NCBI GenBank assembly: GCA_002438565.1
Contig: DJPN01000036.1
Coordinates: forward strand, 1-20,914
Reading direction: 5' to 3'
DNA length: 20,914 nucleotides
Source of the DNA: Alphaproteobacteria bacterium UBA6411
GTDB lineage: Bacteria > Pseudomonadota > Alphaproteobacteria > CAAGCB01 > CAG-977
The position numbers were made by a program, and so were the translations under genes. Shown piece by piece: positions 6,748 through 15,715 of the stretch. The notes under the pieces were generated by a model. The model worked only from the letters and a program-made list of their open reading frames with translations. It was not told the DNA's origin and did no database searches. Numbering within the stretch: the first letter of the stretch is position 1; the number at the start of each line of letters is the position of its first letter.

Positions 6748-8934
6748 ATGCAAGCGATTGACCTCAGCCGATTGAACCCCGAACAGCGCCAAGCCGTCGA
6801 AACAACCGAAGGCCCCGTACTGGTTTTGGCGGGTGCGGGTTCGGGAAAAACCACTGTTTTGACGACGCGTTTGGCGCACATCATCCAAACGGGAAAAGCA
6901 CTGCCCTTTCAATGTTTGGCGGTGACATTCACAAACAAAGCCGCCAACGAAATGACCGAACGTCTGCAAACGATTATCGGCGAAGACGCGCGCGCTTTGT
7001 GGCTGGGGACTTTCCACAAAATCGGATTGCGGATTTTGCGAAACCATCCCGAAAAAGTCGGGCTGGCTCATGGCTTTACGATTTTGGACGCCGCCGATCA
7101 AGAGCGTTTGTTAAAACAAATTATGACCGCTGACGGGCTGGATTTGAAGGAAAACCCGCCTCAGCTGATTATGGGGCAAATCCAAAGGCTGAAAGACCAG
7201 GGACTGACACCCGATAAAGCCAATCAGTCGCCCAATCCCGCCTCGCCTTTGGCTGTTCACCTGTACGAAACGTACCAGACGCGCTTGAAAGCGATGAACG
7301 CGGTCGACTTCGGCGATTTGCTGCTTTATTGTGTCGAGCTGTTTCAAAAATATCCCGAAGTGCTGAAAGCTTTCCAGCGCCAGTTCCGCTATATTCTGGT
7401 GGACGAATACCAAGACACGAACGTCGTTCAATATCTCTGGCTGCGGCTGTTGGCAGGATATCATCATAATTTATGCTGCGTCGGCGACGACGACCAATCC
7501 ATTTATTCTTGGCGCGGGGCGGAAGTCGGCAACATTCTGCGCTTTGAACAGGATTTTCCGAACGCAACCCTGATTCGATTGGAAAGCAACTACCGTTCGA
7601 CCGCGCATATTTTGGCAGCGGCGGCGGGATTGATTGCCAACAACGTTCATCGTTTGAGCAAGACTTTGCACACCGCCCCCGGACGGGAAAACGCCGTCGG
7701 GGAAAAAGTTCTGGTCACAGGCGTATGGAGCGGCGACGACGAAGCGCGCAAAATCTGCGACCAAATCGAAGCCGAACAGCGGCGCGGAACAAAGCTGTCG
7801 CAAATCGCGGTCTTGGTGCGCGCCAGCTTTCAAACCCGCGCGATTGAAGACGTTTTATTGAACGCGGGCATCCCGTATCGCGTCATTGCGGGCATGCGTT
7901 TTTATGAACGCGAGGAAATCCGCGACGCGTCGGCGTACATCCGCCTGCTGGTCCACCCCAAAGACGATATGGCTTTTCTGCGCATCGTGAACAAGCCGCG
8001 ACGCGGCATCGGCGACACGGCTTTGCAAAACATCCAAGTCCGCGCCCGCGCCGACGGGTCGACCATGTTTGAAGCGGCGCATGCCCTGTTGGCGGAAAAA
8101 GCGATTAAAGGCACGGCGAAAACGGGATTGGAAAAATTCTTCGCTTTGTTTGATTCTTGGCGTGATTTGCTGACTCAAGGCGAACCGCCCGAAGAACTGC
8201 TGCGCCGCATGTTGGACGAAAGCGGCTATATGGAAATGCGCCGCACGGAAAAAACGCCGGATGCCGAGGGGCGCGTTGAAAACCTGCAGGAACTGGTCGG
8301 CATTATCAAAGAATACGACAATTTCGACGATTATTTGGAATATATCTCCCTTGTCATGGAAAACGACACGGCGGCGGCAACGGGCGATTCGGTGTCGCTG
8401 ATGACTTTGCACGCCGCAAAAGGGCTTGAATTCGACTGCGTTTTTCTGCCGGGGTGGGAGGAAGGAATCTTCCCGCACCAAAAATCGCTGGATGAAGGCG
8501 GCGAAAAAGCTTTGGAGGAAGAGCGCCGTTTGGCTTATGTCGGCATCACCCGCGCGAAAAAACAGGTTTACATCAGCTTTGCAGGATCGCGGCGCATGTA
8601 CAACCAATGGCAAAACAATCTGCCGTCGCGATTCATCAACGAACTGCCCGCGGAACACGTCCGCATGCAAAGCGCGATTTCGGACAACTACGGGTACGGC
8701 GGATACAATAAAAGCTATACAAACGACGATTATTCCTATAAAAATAACTATGGATACAGAAAAACGGGATTTTTCAGCACACCCGAAAAGCCCGCTTTTC
8801 AAAAAGGAACGGAAGTGTATCATGAACGTTTCGGACACGGGCGCGTCACAGGGGCGGAGGGCAAAACCGTCCAAGTCTACTTTGACGAATACGGTACGAA
8901 AAAAGTCATGGCTGATTATTTGGAAAAACTGTGA
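6748..8934 (+). CDS. uvrD: UvrD/PcrA-type superfamily 1 DNA helicase
   Basis: This ATP-driven 3'-5' helicase unwinds DNA in nucleotide-excision and mismatch repair and strips RecA or stalled complexes from DNA. It has 728 residues. LNPEQRQAV is the Q motif, GAGSGKT (29-35) Walker A, DEYQDT from D219 Walker B, then GDDDQSIYSWRGA (motif III), SNYRS (motif IV), LMTLHAAKGLEFD (motif V) and RRLAYVGITRAKK (motif VI). The last 45 or so residues, with FGHGRVTGAEGKTVQVYF, form the Tudor-like C-terminal domain that contacts RNA polymerase in PcrA. A Tyr/Asn-rich linker (about 645-680) joins it to the helicase core. AAGGA precedes the ATG at a good distance. It is the first gene of uvrD-prmA-pepP-trkH. 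Confidence 0.96.
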   Translation: MQAIDLSRLNPEQRQAVETTEGPVLVLAGAGSGKTTVLTTRLAHIIQTGKALPFQCLAVTFTNKAANEMTERLQTIIGEDARALWLGTFHKIGLRILRNHPEKVGLAHGFTILDAADQERLLKQIMTADGLDLKENPPQLIMGQIQRLKDQGLTPDKANQSPNPASPLAVHLYETYQTRLKAMNAVDFGDLLLYCVELFQKYPEVLKAFQRQFRYILVDEYQDTNVVQYLWLRLLAGYHHNLCCVGDDDQSIYSWRGAEVGNILRFEQDFPNATLIRLESNYRSTAHILAAAAGLIANNVHRLSKTLHTAPGRENAVGEKVLVTGVWSGDDEARKICDQIEAEQRRGTKLSQIAVLVRASFQTRAIEDVLLNAGIPYRVIAGMRFYEREEIRDASAYIRLLVHPKDDMAFLRIVNKPRRGIGDTALQNIQVRARADGSTMFEAAHALLAEKAIKGTAKTGLEKFFALFDSWRDLLTQGEPPEELLRRMLDESGYMEMRRTEKTPDAEGRVENLQELVGIIKEYDNFDDYLEYISLVMENDTAAATGDSVSLMTLHAAKGLEFDCVFLPGWEEGIFPHQKSLDEGGEKALEEERRLAYVGITRAKKQVYISFAGSRRMYNQWQNNLPSRFINELPAEHVRMQSAISDNYGYGGYNKSYTNDDYSYKNNYGYRKTGFFSTPEKPAFQKGTEVYHERFGHGRVTGAEGKTVQVYFDEYGTKKVMADYLEKL

Positions 8935-9824
8935 TGGAAACAAAACCTGCGGACAACTGGCAACTTTCTTTTGTTTTGGCGGCGGACGCCGTACCGTTTT
9001 TTGAACGCGCTCTGGACGGCGACGACACCGCTCTGCTGGCCAGCGAAATCGAAACGGGCGCGGATAAGGGCAAATGGAAACTGGAAGCGATTTTTCAAGA
9101 CAAACCCGACGAAGCCGCTTTGCGCGCCAATCTGGAAATCGCGGCGACAATGGCGGGCATTGACCTGCCGCCGTATCAGCTGACCGCGCTGGCACAGCGC
9201 GACTGGCTGCGGGAAAGCCTTATCAGTTTCAAACCCGTGGATATCGGCCGTTACTACATCTACGGTTCGCATATCAAAGAACCGCCTCCCCCGACGAAAA
9301 TCGCGCTGAAAATCGACGCGGCGACCGCGTTCGGTTCGGGTGAACACTTTACGACCAAAGGCTGTCTGATGGCGCTGGAGGAAATTTCGCATTACCGCCG
9401 CCCGAACAAAATTTTGGATATGGGCTGCGGATCCGGCATTTTGGGGCTTGCCGCCGCCGCGACGTTCCACACGCATGTTTTTGCCGCCGACATTGACCCC
9501 GAATCTGTCCGTGTGACTTTGGAAAACGCCCGCAACAACCACTTGGCGCGCTATATCACGGCGCAGGCGGGAAACGGCTACAAACCCGCCGCGGTGCGCA
9601 CGCACGGTCCGTACGATTTGGTGTTTTCAAACATCCTTGCCCGTCCGCTGACGCTGATGGCGAAAGATTTGGCGGCAAATCTCGCCCCCGACGGCTTGGC
9701 GATTTTGTCCGGTTTGCTGAACAGACAGGAAGAATGGGTGCTGAGCGCGCACCGCCGCGTAGGATTGGAACTGAAAAAACGCTACCGCTTGGAAGGCTGG
9801 AGCACGCTGATTGTCGGACGATAA
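8934..9824 (+). CDS. prmA: Ribosomal protein L11 methyltransferase
   Basis: PrmA uses S-adenosylmethionine to methylate several amino groups of ribosomal protein L11. The protein has 296 residues. A divergent N-terminal L11-recognition domain (about 1-110) is followed by the class I methyltransferase fold. FGSGEHFTTK around H138 is the PrmA-specific motif, LDMGCGSGILGLAA (161-174) is SAM-binding motif I, ADIDPESV is the acidic ribose-binding strand, and FSNILARPL (231-239) is the catalytic N-I-L-A loop. Its ATG shares one base with the uvrD TGA stop (TGATG), so translation is probably coupled; the GGAA upstream is a weak ribosome site on its own. A GTG three bases earlier is less likely. Confidence 0.95.
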   Translation: METKPADNWQLSFVLAADAVPFFERALDGDDTALLASEIETGADKGKWKLEAIFQDKPDEAALRANLEIAATMAGIDLPPYQLTALAQRDWLRESLISFKPVDIGRYYIYGSHIKEPPPPTKIALKIDAATAFGSGEHFTTKGCLMALEEISHYRRPNKILDMGCGSGILGLAAAATFHTHVFAADIDPESVRVTLENARNNHLARYITAQAGNGYKPAAVRTHGPYDLVFSNILARPLTLMAKDLAANLAPDGLAILSGLLNRQEEWVLSAHRRVGLELKKRYRLEGWSTLIVGR

Positions 9825-9836
9825 GGAAACCTTGCC

Positions 9837-11615
9837 ATGAATGAACGCTTGACCGCCGTACGCGAATGGATGCTGAAAAACGGATTTTTCGGATTGGTTG
9901 TGCCGCGCGCCGACGAATTCCAAGGCGAATATGTTGCGCCAAGCGCGGAACGTCTGGCATGGCTGACGGGCTTTACGGGGTCGGCCGGCGAAGCGGTGAT
10001 TTTCCTTGACCGCGCGTTTTTGTTTGTCGACGGACGCTATACTTTGCAGGCGCAAAAGGAAACGGACGAAAAGCAAATCACAGTCATCCAAACTCCCGAC
10101 GGACAGGCGGCCGACTGGCTGTTTGCCGCTTTGCCGCAAGGGGCCGTCATCGGCTACAATTCATGGCTTTACACCCCGTCCAAAGTCAACAAAATGAAAG
10201 CGGCGGGCGGTAAAAACAGCGCGGTTTTCACCCCTGTTCCCGTTGACCCGATTGATTTGCTGTGGCAGGACAGACCGCTAAACGGCGGCGGCTGGGCCGT
10301 TGCTTTGCCCGAACGGTTTACGGGATTGGACAGCACGTCCAAAATCGCGGATATTACAGCAGCTTTGGGCATTGACCAAGACGACGCTTTATTGCTGACA
10401 AATCCCGAATCCGTCATGTGGATTTTGAACGTCCGCGGAAACGACATCCCGTACATTCCTTTGGTTCAATCCTTTGGCATTTTATACAAAAGCGGAACTT
10501 TCCAGTGGTTTGTCGACACGAACAAAATCACGGATTCCGTCAGAAAACAGCTGAGCCCGCTGGTGGAAACCGTTCCGATGTCAGCTTTTGCACAGGTACT
10601 GGACGTCTTGGCCGCACAACATGCCAAAGTGTGTTTGGACACGACAAACTGCTCTGCGTGGGCGTATGACAGGCTGACCGACGGCGGGGCTGTCGTTCAT
10701 GACAAAGAAGACCCCTGCCTTATCCGCAAAGCGTGCAAAAACATCACAGAGCGCAACGGCGCGGTCAACGCCCATGTCAAAGACGGCGCGGCGGTCTGCA
10801 AATTTTTGGCGTGGTTTGACGAACAGGCGCCCAAAGGCGGCTTGACGGAAATGGACGCCGTCAAAAAAATGCACGATTTGCGCGCCGAAAATCCGCTGTA
10901 CCGCGGCGAAAGCTTTGCGACAATCGCGGCTTCGGGCAAAAACGCCGCTTACATTCACTATCACACAAACGAAACCAATAACGCCCCGATTCAAAAAGAC
11001 GCCATGTTTTTGATTGATTCGGGCGCGCAATATCTGGACGGAACAACAGACATCACGCGCACCGTCGCGGTCGGAACGGTTTCGCCGTTGGAAAAGAAAC
11101 GCTTTACCCAAGTGCTGAAGGGACATATCGCTTTGGCAACCATTGCGTTTCCAGAAGGAACAACGGGGGCGCAACTGGACATTCTGGCGCGGCAGTTTTT
11201 ATGGCGCGACGGCATTGACTACGCCCATGGAACGGGACACGGCATCGGCAGCTATTTAAGCGTCCATGAAGGTCCTCAACGCATTTCGCGCGGCGGCAGC
11301 CGTGTCGCCCTCGCCCCCGGCATGCTGATTTCCAACGAACCGGGATACTATAAACCCAACGCATTCGGCATCCGTTTGGAAAATGTTGTCATGGTCGAAC
11401 CCCTGCCCCCGACGGAAGGTTCTGAAATGAAAGTTTTGGGGCTGTCGACTTTGACGCTTGCCCCGTTCGACCGCAGATTGATTGATAAAACCCAACTGAC
11501 TTTGCGGGAAAAGGCGTGGCTGGACGGTTATCACGCCCGAATCAAACGCATTGTCACGCCGTTGGTTGACCGCGCTACGGCGGAATGGCTGTCCAAAGCC
11601 TGCGCCCCGCTGTAA
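9837..11615 (+). CDS. pepP: Xaa-Pro aminopeptidase P, three-domain M24B metallopeptidase
   Basis: This cytoplasmic dimetal peptidase would release the N-terminal residue from peptides with proline in second place. Its 592 residues match the three-domain aminopeptidase P type shared with eukaryotic XPNPEP1, longer than the roughly 440-residue E. coli PepP. Two creatinase-like domains (about 1-300) precede the pita-bread catalytic domain. All five metal ligands are present: D394 (LIDSGAQY), D405 (GTTDITRT), H468 (GTGHGIG), E501 (SNEPGYY) and E515 (IRLENV). A C-terminal M24 tail domain ends the protein. It starts 12 bases after prmA, with AAGG at a workable distance from the ATG. Confidence 0.93.
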   Translation: MNERLTAVREWMLKNGFFGLVVPRADEFQGEYVAPSAERLAWLTGFTGSAGEAVIFLDRAFLFVDGRYTLQAQKETDEKQITVIQTPDGQAADWLFAALPQGAVIGYNSWLYTPSKVNKMKAAGGKNSAVFTPVPVDPIDLLWQDRPLNGGGWAVALPERFTGLDSTSKIADITAALGIDQDDALLLTNPESVMWILNVRGNDIPYIPLVQSFGILYKSGTFQWFVDTNKITDSVRKQLSPLVETVPMSAFAQVLDVLAAQHAKVCLDTTNCSAWAYDRLTDGGAVVHDKEDPCLIRKACKNITERNGAVNAHVKDGAAVCKFLAWFDEQAPKGGLTEMDAVKKMHDLRAENPLYRGESFATIAASGKNAAYIHYHTNETNNAPIQKDAMFLIDSGAQYLDGTTDITRTVAVGTVSPLEKKRFTQVLKGHIALATIAFPEGTTGAQLDILARQFLWRDGIDYAHGTGHGIGSYLSVHEGPQRISRGGSRVALAPGMLISNEPGYYKPNAFGIRLENVVMVEPLPPTEGSEMKVLGLSTLTLAPFDRRLIDKTQLTLREKAWLDGYHARIKRIVTPLVDRATAEWLSKACAPL

Positions 11616-11624
11616 GGTTTTCCC

Positions 11625-13088
11625 ATGCGTGCGGGCATTACTTTCTTTGTGTCGGGCTGTCTGCTGATATTGCTTTCCGCGGTTATGGTCGTTCCGACCG
11701 TGCTGGATTTTGCAGACGGGCAGACAGCGGCGGGAACGGCGTTCGGCTTGTCCGCCATAATGACGGGTTTTTCCGGCGCGCTGCTGTTTTTGACATTTTA
11801 CAACCGTTATGAAAAACTATCCGTGCGGGAAATGTATTTAACGACGTCCATTGTTTGGGTCGTCGCCTGCTCTTTTGCCGCCCTGCCGTTTTATTTTGCC
11901 CCTGTTCCCATGGATTATACGGATGCGTTTTTTGAAGCCATGTCCGGCTTGACCACCATGGGCGCGACGATTATCCGCGACTATTCGCAATTTTCCCGCG
12001 GTATTTTGTTATGGCGCGGAATACTGCAATGGATCGGCGGGCTGGGAATTATTGTCATCGCTTTGGGTGTCCTGCCTTTGCTTCGTATTGGCGGCATGCA
12101 GTTGTTCTCAATGGAAAGTTCGGACAAATCCGGCAAGAAAATGCCCAAAACGTCCCAAATCATCGCCACTATGATGATTATTTACATCGCATTCACGGCT
12201 GCCTGCATTTTTTGTCTGACTTTAACTGAATTGACGCCGTTTGAAGCAGTTGCTTACAGTCTGGCAACCATACCGACGGGCGGGTTTGCCCCGCGCGCGT
12301 CCTCCGCCGCCGATTTGTCCGCCGCCGCACAATGGGTGCTGGTGTTTTTTATGTTCATATCGGGTCTGCCGCTGCTTTTATCCTATTCCGTTTTGAAAAA
12401 AGACTGGAAGCAAATCAAAAGCGACATGCAAATCAAAACGTACGTCGTCTTCACCCTTGCCGCCGGCGCAGGCTTGACGGTTTGGCTGACGGCGACGCAC
12501 CCCGAAATGTCTTTTTCGACCGCTTTGAGAAATATGACGTTCAGCTTTGTCGCCGCGCTGACTTCAACAAACTTTTCGGTCTGCGATTTGGAAAGTTACG
12601 GCGTTTTTGCGGTTATGTTTTTTACGTTTTTAATGCCCGTAGGCGCGTGCAGCGGATCGACTTCCGGCGGCATCAAGCTGTTTCGCTTCAACATTATCTA
12701 TTTGTTTTCCGTGCAGTATCTGCGGCACAAGCTGTTGCCTCACGGCGTTTTCATCGCGAAATACAACGGGCGTCCTTTGACCGAAGAAATCACCTCCGGC
12801 GTTTTCGTTTTTCTGGCGATTTTTTTGATGTCCGCAATGGCGTCAATGCTGGCATTGGCTCTGTTGGGATTGGATTTTATAACCGTTGTAACAGGGGTGA
12901 TTTCGGCTTTGGGCAACGCGGGAATTGCATTCGGTCCTGTTATCGGTTCAACGGGAAGCTTTGCCGATTTGCCGAATGCGGCCAAATGGATTCTGTCGGC
13001 GGACATGATGCTTGGCCGTTTGGAGTTCATCACCGTTTTTGTTGTTTTACTGCCGCTGGCTTGGCGCAAAGAAAAGAAAAACTACTGA
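11625..13088 (+). CDS. trkH: Trk-type potassium uptake membrane subunit
   Basis: This 487-residue inner-membrane protein is the ion-conducting subunit of a Trk/Ktr potassium uptake system. Four pore-loop repeats are visible, each contributing a filter glycine or its equivalent: SGLTTMGATI, ATIPTGGFAP, TSTNFSVCDL (glycine replaced by Asn) and SALGNAGIAFG. Long hydrophobic segments fit the usual eight transmembrane helices plus pore helices, and WIGGLGIIV is a family signature. A partner TrkA (NAD-binding gating subunit) is expected elsewhere; none is in this window. The start codon is nine bases after the pepP stop, and the AAGG ribosome site overlaps that stop. Its last seven bases overlap the end of the convergent membrane-protein gene. 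Confidence 0.94.
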   Translation: MRAGITFFVSGCLLILLSAVMVVPTVLDFADGQTAAGTAFGLSAIMTGFSGALLFLTFYNRYEKLSVREMYLTTSIVWVVACSFAALPFYFAPVPMDYTDAFFEAMSGLTTMGATIIRDYSQFSRGILLWRGILQWIGGLGIIVIALGVLPLLRIGGMQLFSMESSDKSGKKMPKTSQIIATMMIIYIAFTAACIFCLTLTELTPFEAVAYSLATIPTGGFAPRASSAADLSAAAQWVLVFFMFISGLPLLLSYSVLKKDWKQIKSDMQIKTYVVFTLAAGAGLTVWLTATHPEMSFSTALRNMTFSFVAALTSTNFSVCDLESYGVFAVMFFTFLMPVGACSGSTSGGIKLFRFNIIYLFSVQYLRHKLLPHGVFIAKYNGRPLTEEITSGVFVFLAIFLMSAMASMLALALLGLDFITVVTGVISALGNAGIAFGPVIGSTGSFADLPNAAKWILSADMMLGRLEFITVFVVLLPLAWRKEKKNY

Positions 13089-13570
13089 TTTTTCGGAGCG
13101 GGTGCGGAAATCGTCCCTGCAGGGTTTTCCGTTACTTCATCCCCCCACTTATCCACCAATTTACGCTGCAAATCACGCAAAAACTGCACGCGGCGCTGAT
13201 CCGCCATTTCAACAATGCTCAAAATAATGGGCGGAATACAACGGGAAAAAATAAAACCGATGGCGGCGGATCCGAAAGCCACAAATATTGTTTTAAAATC
13301 AAAAAACAGACCTATCGCGCCTTCCAAAGAATTGTCTTCAAACCACAAACGGAATAAAAACGGCAGCGTCCCCGCAAAATTCATTCCGCCGACGCACAGC
13401 CATTTGTATTTGTAGCGCAGTTTGTATTTATTTTCCAAAACAAGCGAAACCAAAGTCGGCAGCATGGCCAACAGAAAAAACAATACCGTTGCCTTTAAAA
13501 CCAACAAAATCGGAAACAACAGAATACAGGTAATGAACGTTCTGAATTTGCCTGTTTTTTTTTCGCTCAT
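13082..13570 (-). CDS. Small multi-spanning membrane protein, partner of the pseudokinase gene
   Basis: This 162-residue protein of unknown function has three or four likely transmembrane segments (about 10-25, 28-46, 57-77 and 93-118). A basic stretch, ENKYKLRYKYKW, lies between the second and third. The charged C-terminal tail (about 122-162) is probably cytoplasmic and ends in a Pro/Ala-rich sequence. It starts three bases after the stop of the upstream kinase-like gene, with AGAGG at the right distance inside that gene's end, so the two form an operon and probably act together at the membrane. Its TAG stop (13082-13084) interlocks with the TGA of the convergent trkH. I do not recognise the family. 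Confidence 0.85.
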   Translation of the reverse strand: MSEKKTGKFRTFITCILLFPILLVLKATVLFFLLAMLPTLVSLVLENKYKLRYKYKWLCVGGMNFAGTLPFLFRLWFEDNSLEGAIGLFFDFKTIFVAFGSAAIGFIFSRCIPPIILSIVEMADQRRVQFLRDLQRKLVDKWGDEVTENPAGTISAPAPKNQ

Positions 13571-13573
13571 TTT

Positions 13574-15652
13574 CTAACCTCTTAAAAAACGCGCCACCAG
13601 CAGCAACAGCATAACCAGCAAAGCAATGGAAAAAGAAACAATGGCGGCGACTTCGTACCCCAGCATCATTCCGTGTTCCACCCGTTTTTCGCGATTGCCG
13701 TCCAAAGTTTCGATTTCCTTGGAAATCTTGACATAATCCCGTCTGGCCTGTTCAAAATTGCGCATATCGGACAGGCGTTCCTCTTTATCGTCCAAAAAAC
13801 GGTACAGTTCCGGCAAGCTGCCTTTGCGGATATACTTCGGCAATTCTTTTTCCAGCTGTTTGCGTTTTTCCAAACTGTGGTAGTTGTTGATAATCGGCAC
13901 AATATGACGTCCCAACCAAGAACACATGCCATACAGTTTGTCCGGACCGAACGTCCATTGCAAAGTGGAATACAAACTCAATATTCCCTGCGCCGCAACG
14001 TTTTCTTTCGGGGAATTCAGCAAAGAGATTTGTTCCCCCAGTTTTGTGCCGAAATTCACGGAAATGAACGCGGCAATATGTCTGTCGACGGGATCCGTTT
14101 TGGCATCCACTTTTTTGGACGCCTGTTCCAGCGCTTCGGTCAAATCGCGCACATTGTCCACATAGTATTTTTTAACCAGCGGGCTTTGACACGGAACGCC
14201 TTCCGCCGTTTCATACAAAACGCGCTCAATCCCCATGCCCAAATCCGGTTTTTTCAAAGTAACCTGCATGGCTTTGACCTGCTGCGCCGCCACGCGATCA
14301 TTTTTCAGACTGTACCAGCTTTCCAAAAATCCCGTTGTAATTATGCCGATTAAGGGCTTGATGTCCCTGTCTTGCAAAACGGATACGGCCAAAACATATC
14401 CCAGCGCATCGGGCATAAACGACCAGTCGCGCAAATGCAAGGGAGCCTCCGGATGCAGCAGCATGCAAGTTCTGGAAACAATGAAATCATCCTGCCGTTC
14501 TTTTTGCGAAAAAGCGAAAACCGCCATTTCCAAAGTTTTGGCAATGGCTTCCGCGGTCTGCTTGTCCTCAAAGCCGCGCAAAATCCACGTCATCAGCCGT
14601 TCCGACCGAATGGCTTCCGCCGCCAAATCCCAGTTGTAAAAAAACGCCAAAGCCAAACTGCGGTAGGAAAAATGCTCTTGGTTATTGAAAATGAAAGGCC
14701 TTTGCGATGTTTTTCCCGCTCTGACCTGCACGGGGGTCAAACGCCGCCCGTCAATCCATTGCTGAACCGACGAGATGTCCCAGCGCTGTTCAACGGAATC
14801 GGACAGAAGTCCGCGCAACAGCTCAATCAGCGCCAAAGCGATGCGTTCCTCGCCGATAATCGTCGCGTACGATCCTTTGCGCACTTTCAGTTCCGCCAGT
14901 TCCGGCATGGACAGTCCTTCCACGGGATTGTGCCCCAGCCCCAGCCACATCAGCGTCGCCCCCAAAGCGTACAAATCGTCCGCCGTAACGCCGTTGCCGC
15001 GTCCTTCGGGCTGGCAAAGCATGGAAGGAATGGTTTCACAAACCCCCGGCTGATCATAAGCCGGCGGAACGGAAATGCAGTCCCCCAAAACGATTTGCGT
15101 TTTTTCGGCATCCATATAAAACAGGTTGTCGGGACGAATGGCGCGGTGAGTCAGCCCGCGTATAGCCAAATTGTTGACACCCATCAGCAAAGGCCGTACC
15201 CATTTGGATACCAAATCAACCTCTTCCTTGGATAAAACGGGGGCGAATTTTTTGCCCATGACAACGCGTCCGCCCAACGGACGTTCATAAATCAAAAAAA
15301 ACGTTCTTTGGCGCATGGGTTTCCAATATGCGACGCCGCTTGCCACCAAAGGCAGAAGCCCCTCCACTTTCGATCCGGAACGCAAGCGGACGTGATCCTT
15401 GCGAACCGGCAAATCGGGGCGGCATACATACGCAAAAATGCGGCGATCCGGAGCATTTACATCTTCGGCTTGATACGCTTTCGCATTTGGCATATCCAGC
15501 AAAGGCAGCGGCAAATGCAGAAAAACGCGGTAATTGTCACTGACCACCGCTACAAAATCATCATGTTCCGCATTTTCGGTTTTGGAAGCCTTTTCAATGA
15601 TTTTCTGTTCGGTTTCCGTTGCCGTTTTGACTTTTTCTTCCAAATCCGCCAT
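13574..15652 (-). CDS. Tail-anchored protein kinase-like protein, probable pseudokinase
   Basis: Residues about 30-300 resemble a Ser/Thr protein kinase fold, but the catalytic apparatus is degenerate. There is no glycine-rich loop, and no clear VAIK lysine is visible where FAYVCRPDL (73-81) takes its place. The catalytic loop reads HRAIRPDN (169-176), with Ala171 where the catalytic Asp of HRD belongs. N176 and the DFG-position D191 (VLGDC) remain, as does a DDLYALGATLMWLG helix like the kinase F helix. IYERPLGG (121-128) matches a hinge. Residues about 300-640 are helical with no domain I recognise, a coiled coil covers about 600-655, and a single helix (668-687) anchors the C-terminus. So the body should face the cytoplasm. 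GGAA precedes the ATG. It is co-transcribed with the small membrane protein downstream. Confidence 0.88.
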   Translation of the reverse strand: MADLEEKVKTATETEQKIIEKASKTENAEHDDFVAVVSDNYRVFLHLPLPLLDMPNAKAYQAEDVNAPDRRIFAYVCRPDLPVRKDHVRLRSGSKVEGLLPLVASGVAYWKPMRQRTFFLIYERPLGGRVVMGKKFAPVLSKEEVDLVSKWVRPLLMGVNNLAIRGLTHRAIRPDNLFYMDAEKTQIVLGDCISVPPAYDQPGVCETIPSMLCQPEGRGNGVTADDLYALGATLMWLGLGHNPVEGLSMPELAELKVRKGSYATIIGEERIALALIELLRGLLSDSVEQRWDISSVQQWIDGRRLTPVQVRAGKTSQRPFIFNNQEHFSYRSLALAFFYNWDLAAEAIRSERLMTWILRGFEDKQTAEAIAKTLEMAVFAFSQKERQDDFIVSRTCMLLHPEAPLHLRDWSFMPDALGYVLAVSVLQDRDIKPLIGIITTGFLESWYSLKNDRVAAQQVKAMQVTLKKPDLGMGIERVLYETAEGVPCQSPLVKKYYVDNVRDLTEALEQASKKVDAKTDPVDRHIAAFISVNFGTKLGEQISLLNSPKENVAAQGILSLYSTLQWTFGPDKLYGMCSWLGRHIVPIINNYHSLEKRKQLEKELPKYIRKGSLPELYRFLDDKEERLSDMRNFEQARRDYVKISKEIETLDGNREKRVEHGMMLGYEVAAIVSFSIALLVMLLLLVARFLRG

Positions 15653-15679
15653 TGTTTTTCCGATTTTCCCCGATTGAAA

Positions 15680-15715
15680 GGGGGAAATTTACCCTTTCAG
15701 CTGTAAATTTCCCCC
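15680..15715. repeat. Perfect 12-base inverted repeat before the kinase-like gene
   Basis: GGGGGAAATTTA (15680-15691) and TAAATTTCCCCC (15704-15715) are exact reverse complements around a 12-base loop. The right arm directly adjoins a possible -10 box. An alternative pairing exists inside it: GAAAGGG (15676-15682) with CCCTTTC (15692-15698). TTTTCCCC (15664-15671) could also pair with 15680-15687. It could be an operator, an mRNA leader switch, or a poor terminator of purA; no T run longer than three follows it on the minus strand. Confidence 0.75.

Noticed and set aside
7855..9195. A 446-codon open frame on the minus strand across uvrD and prmA
   Set aside because: It is a shadow of two genes with intact motifs; the translation is low-complexity and has no recognisable domain.
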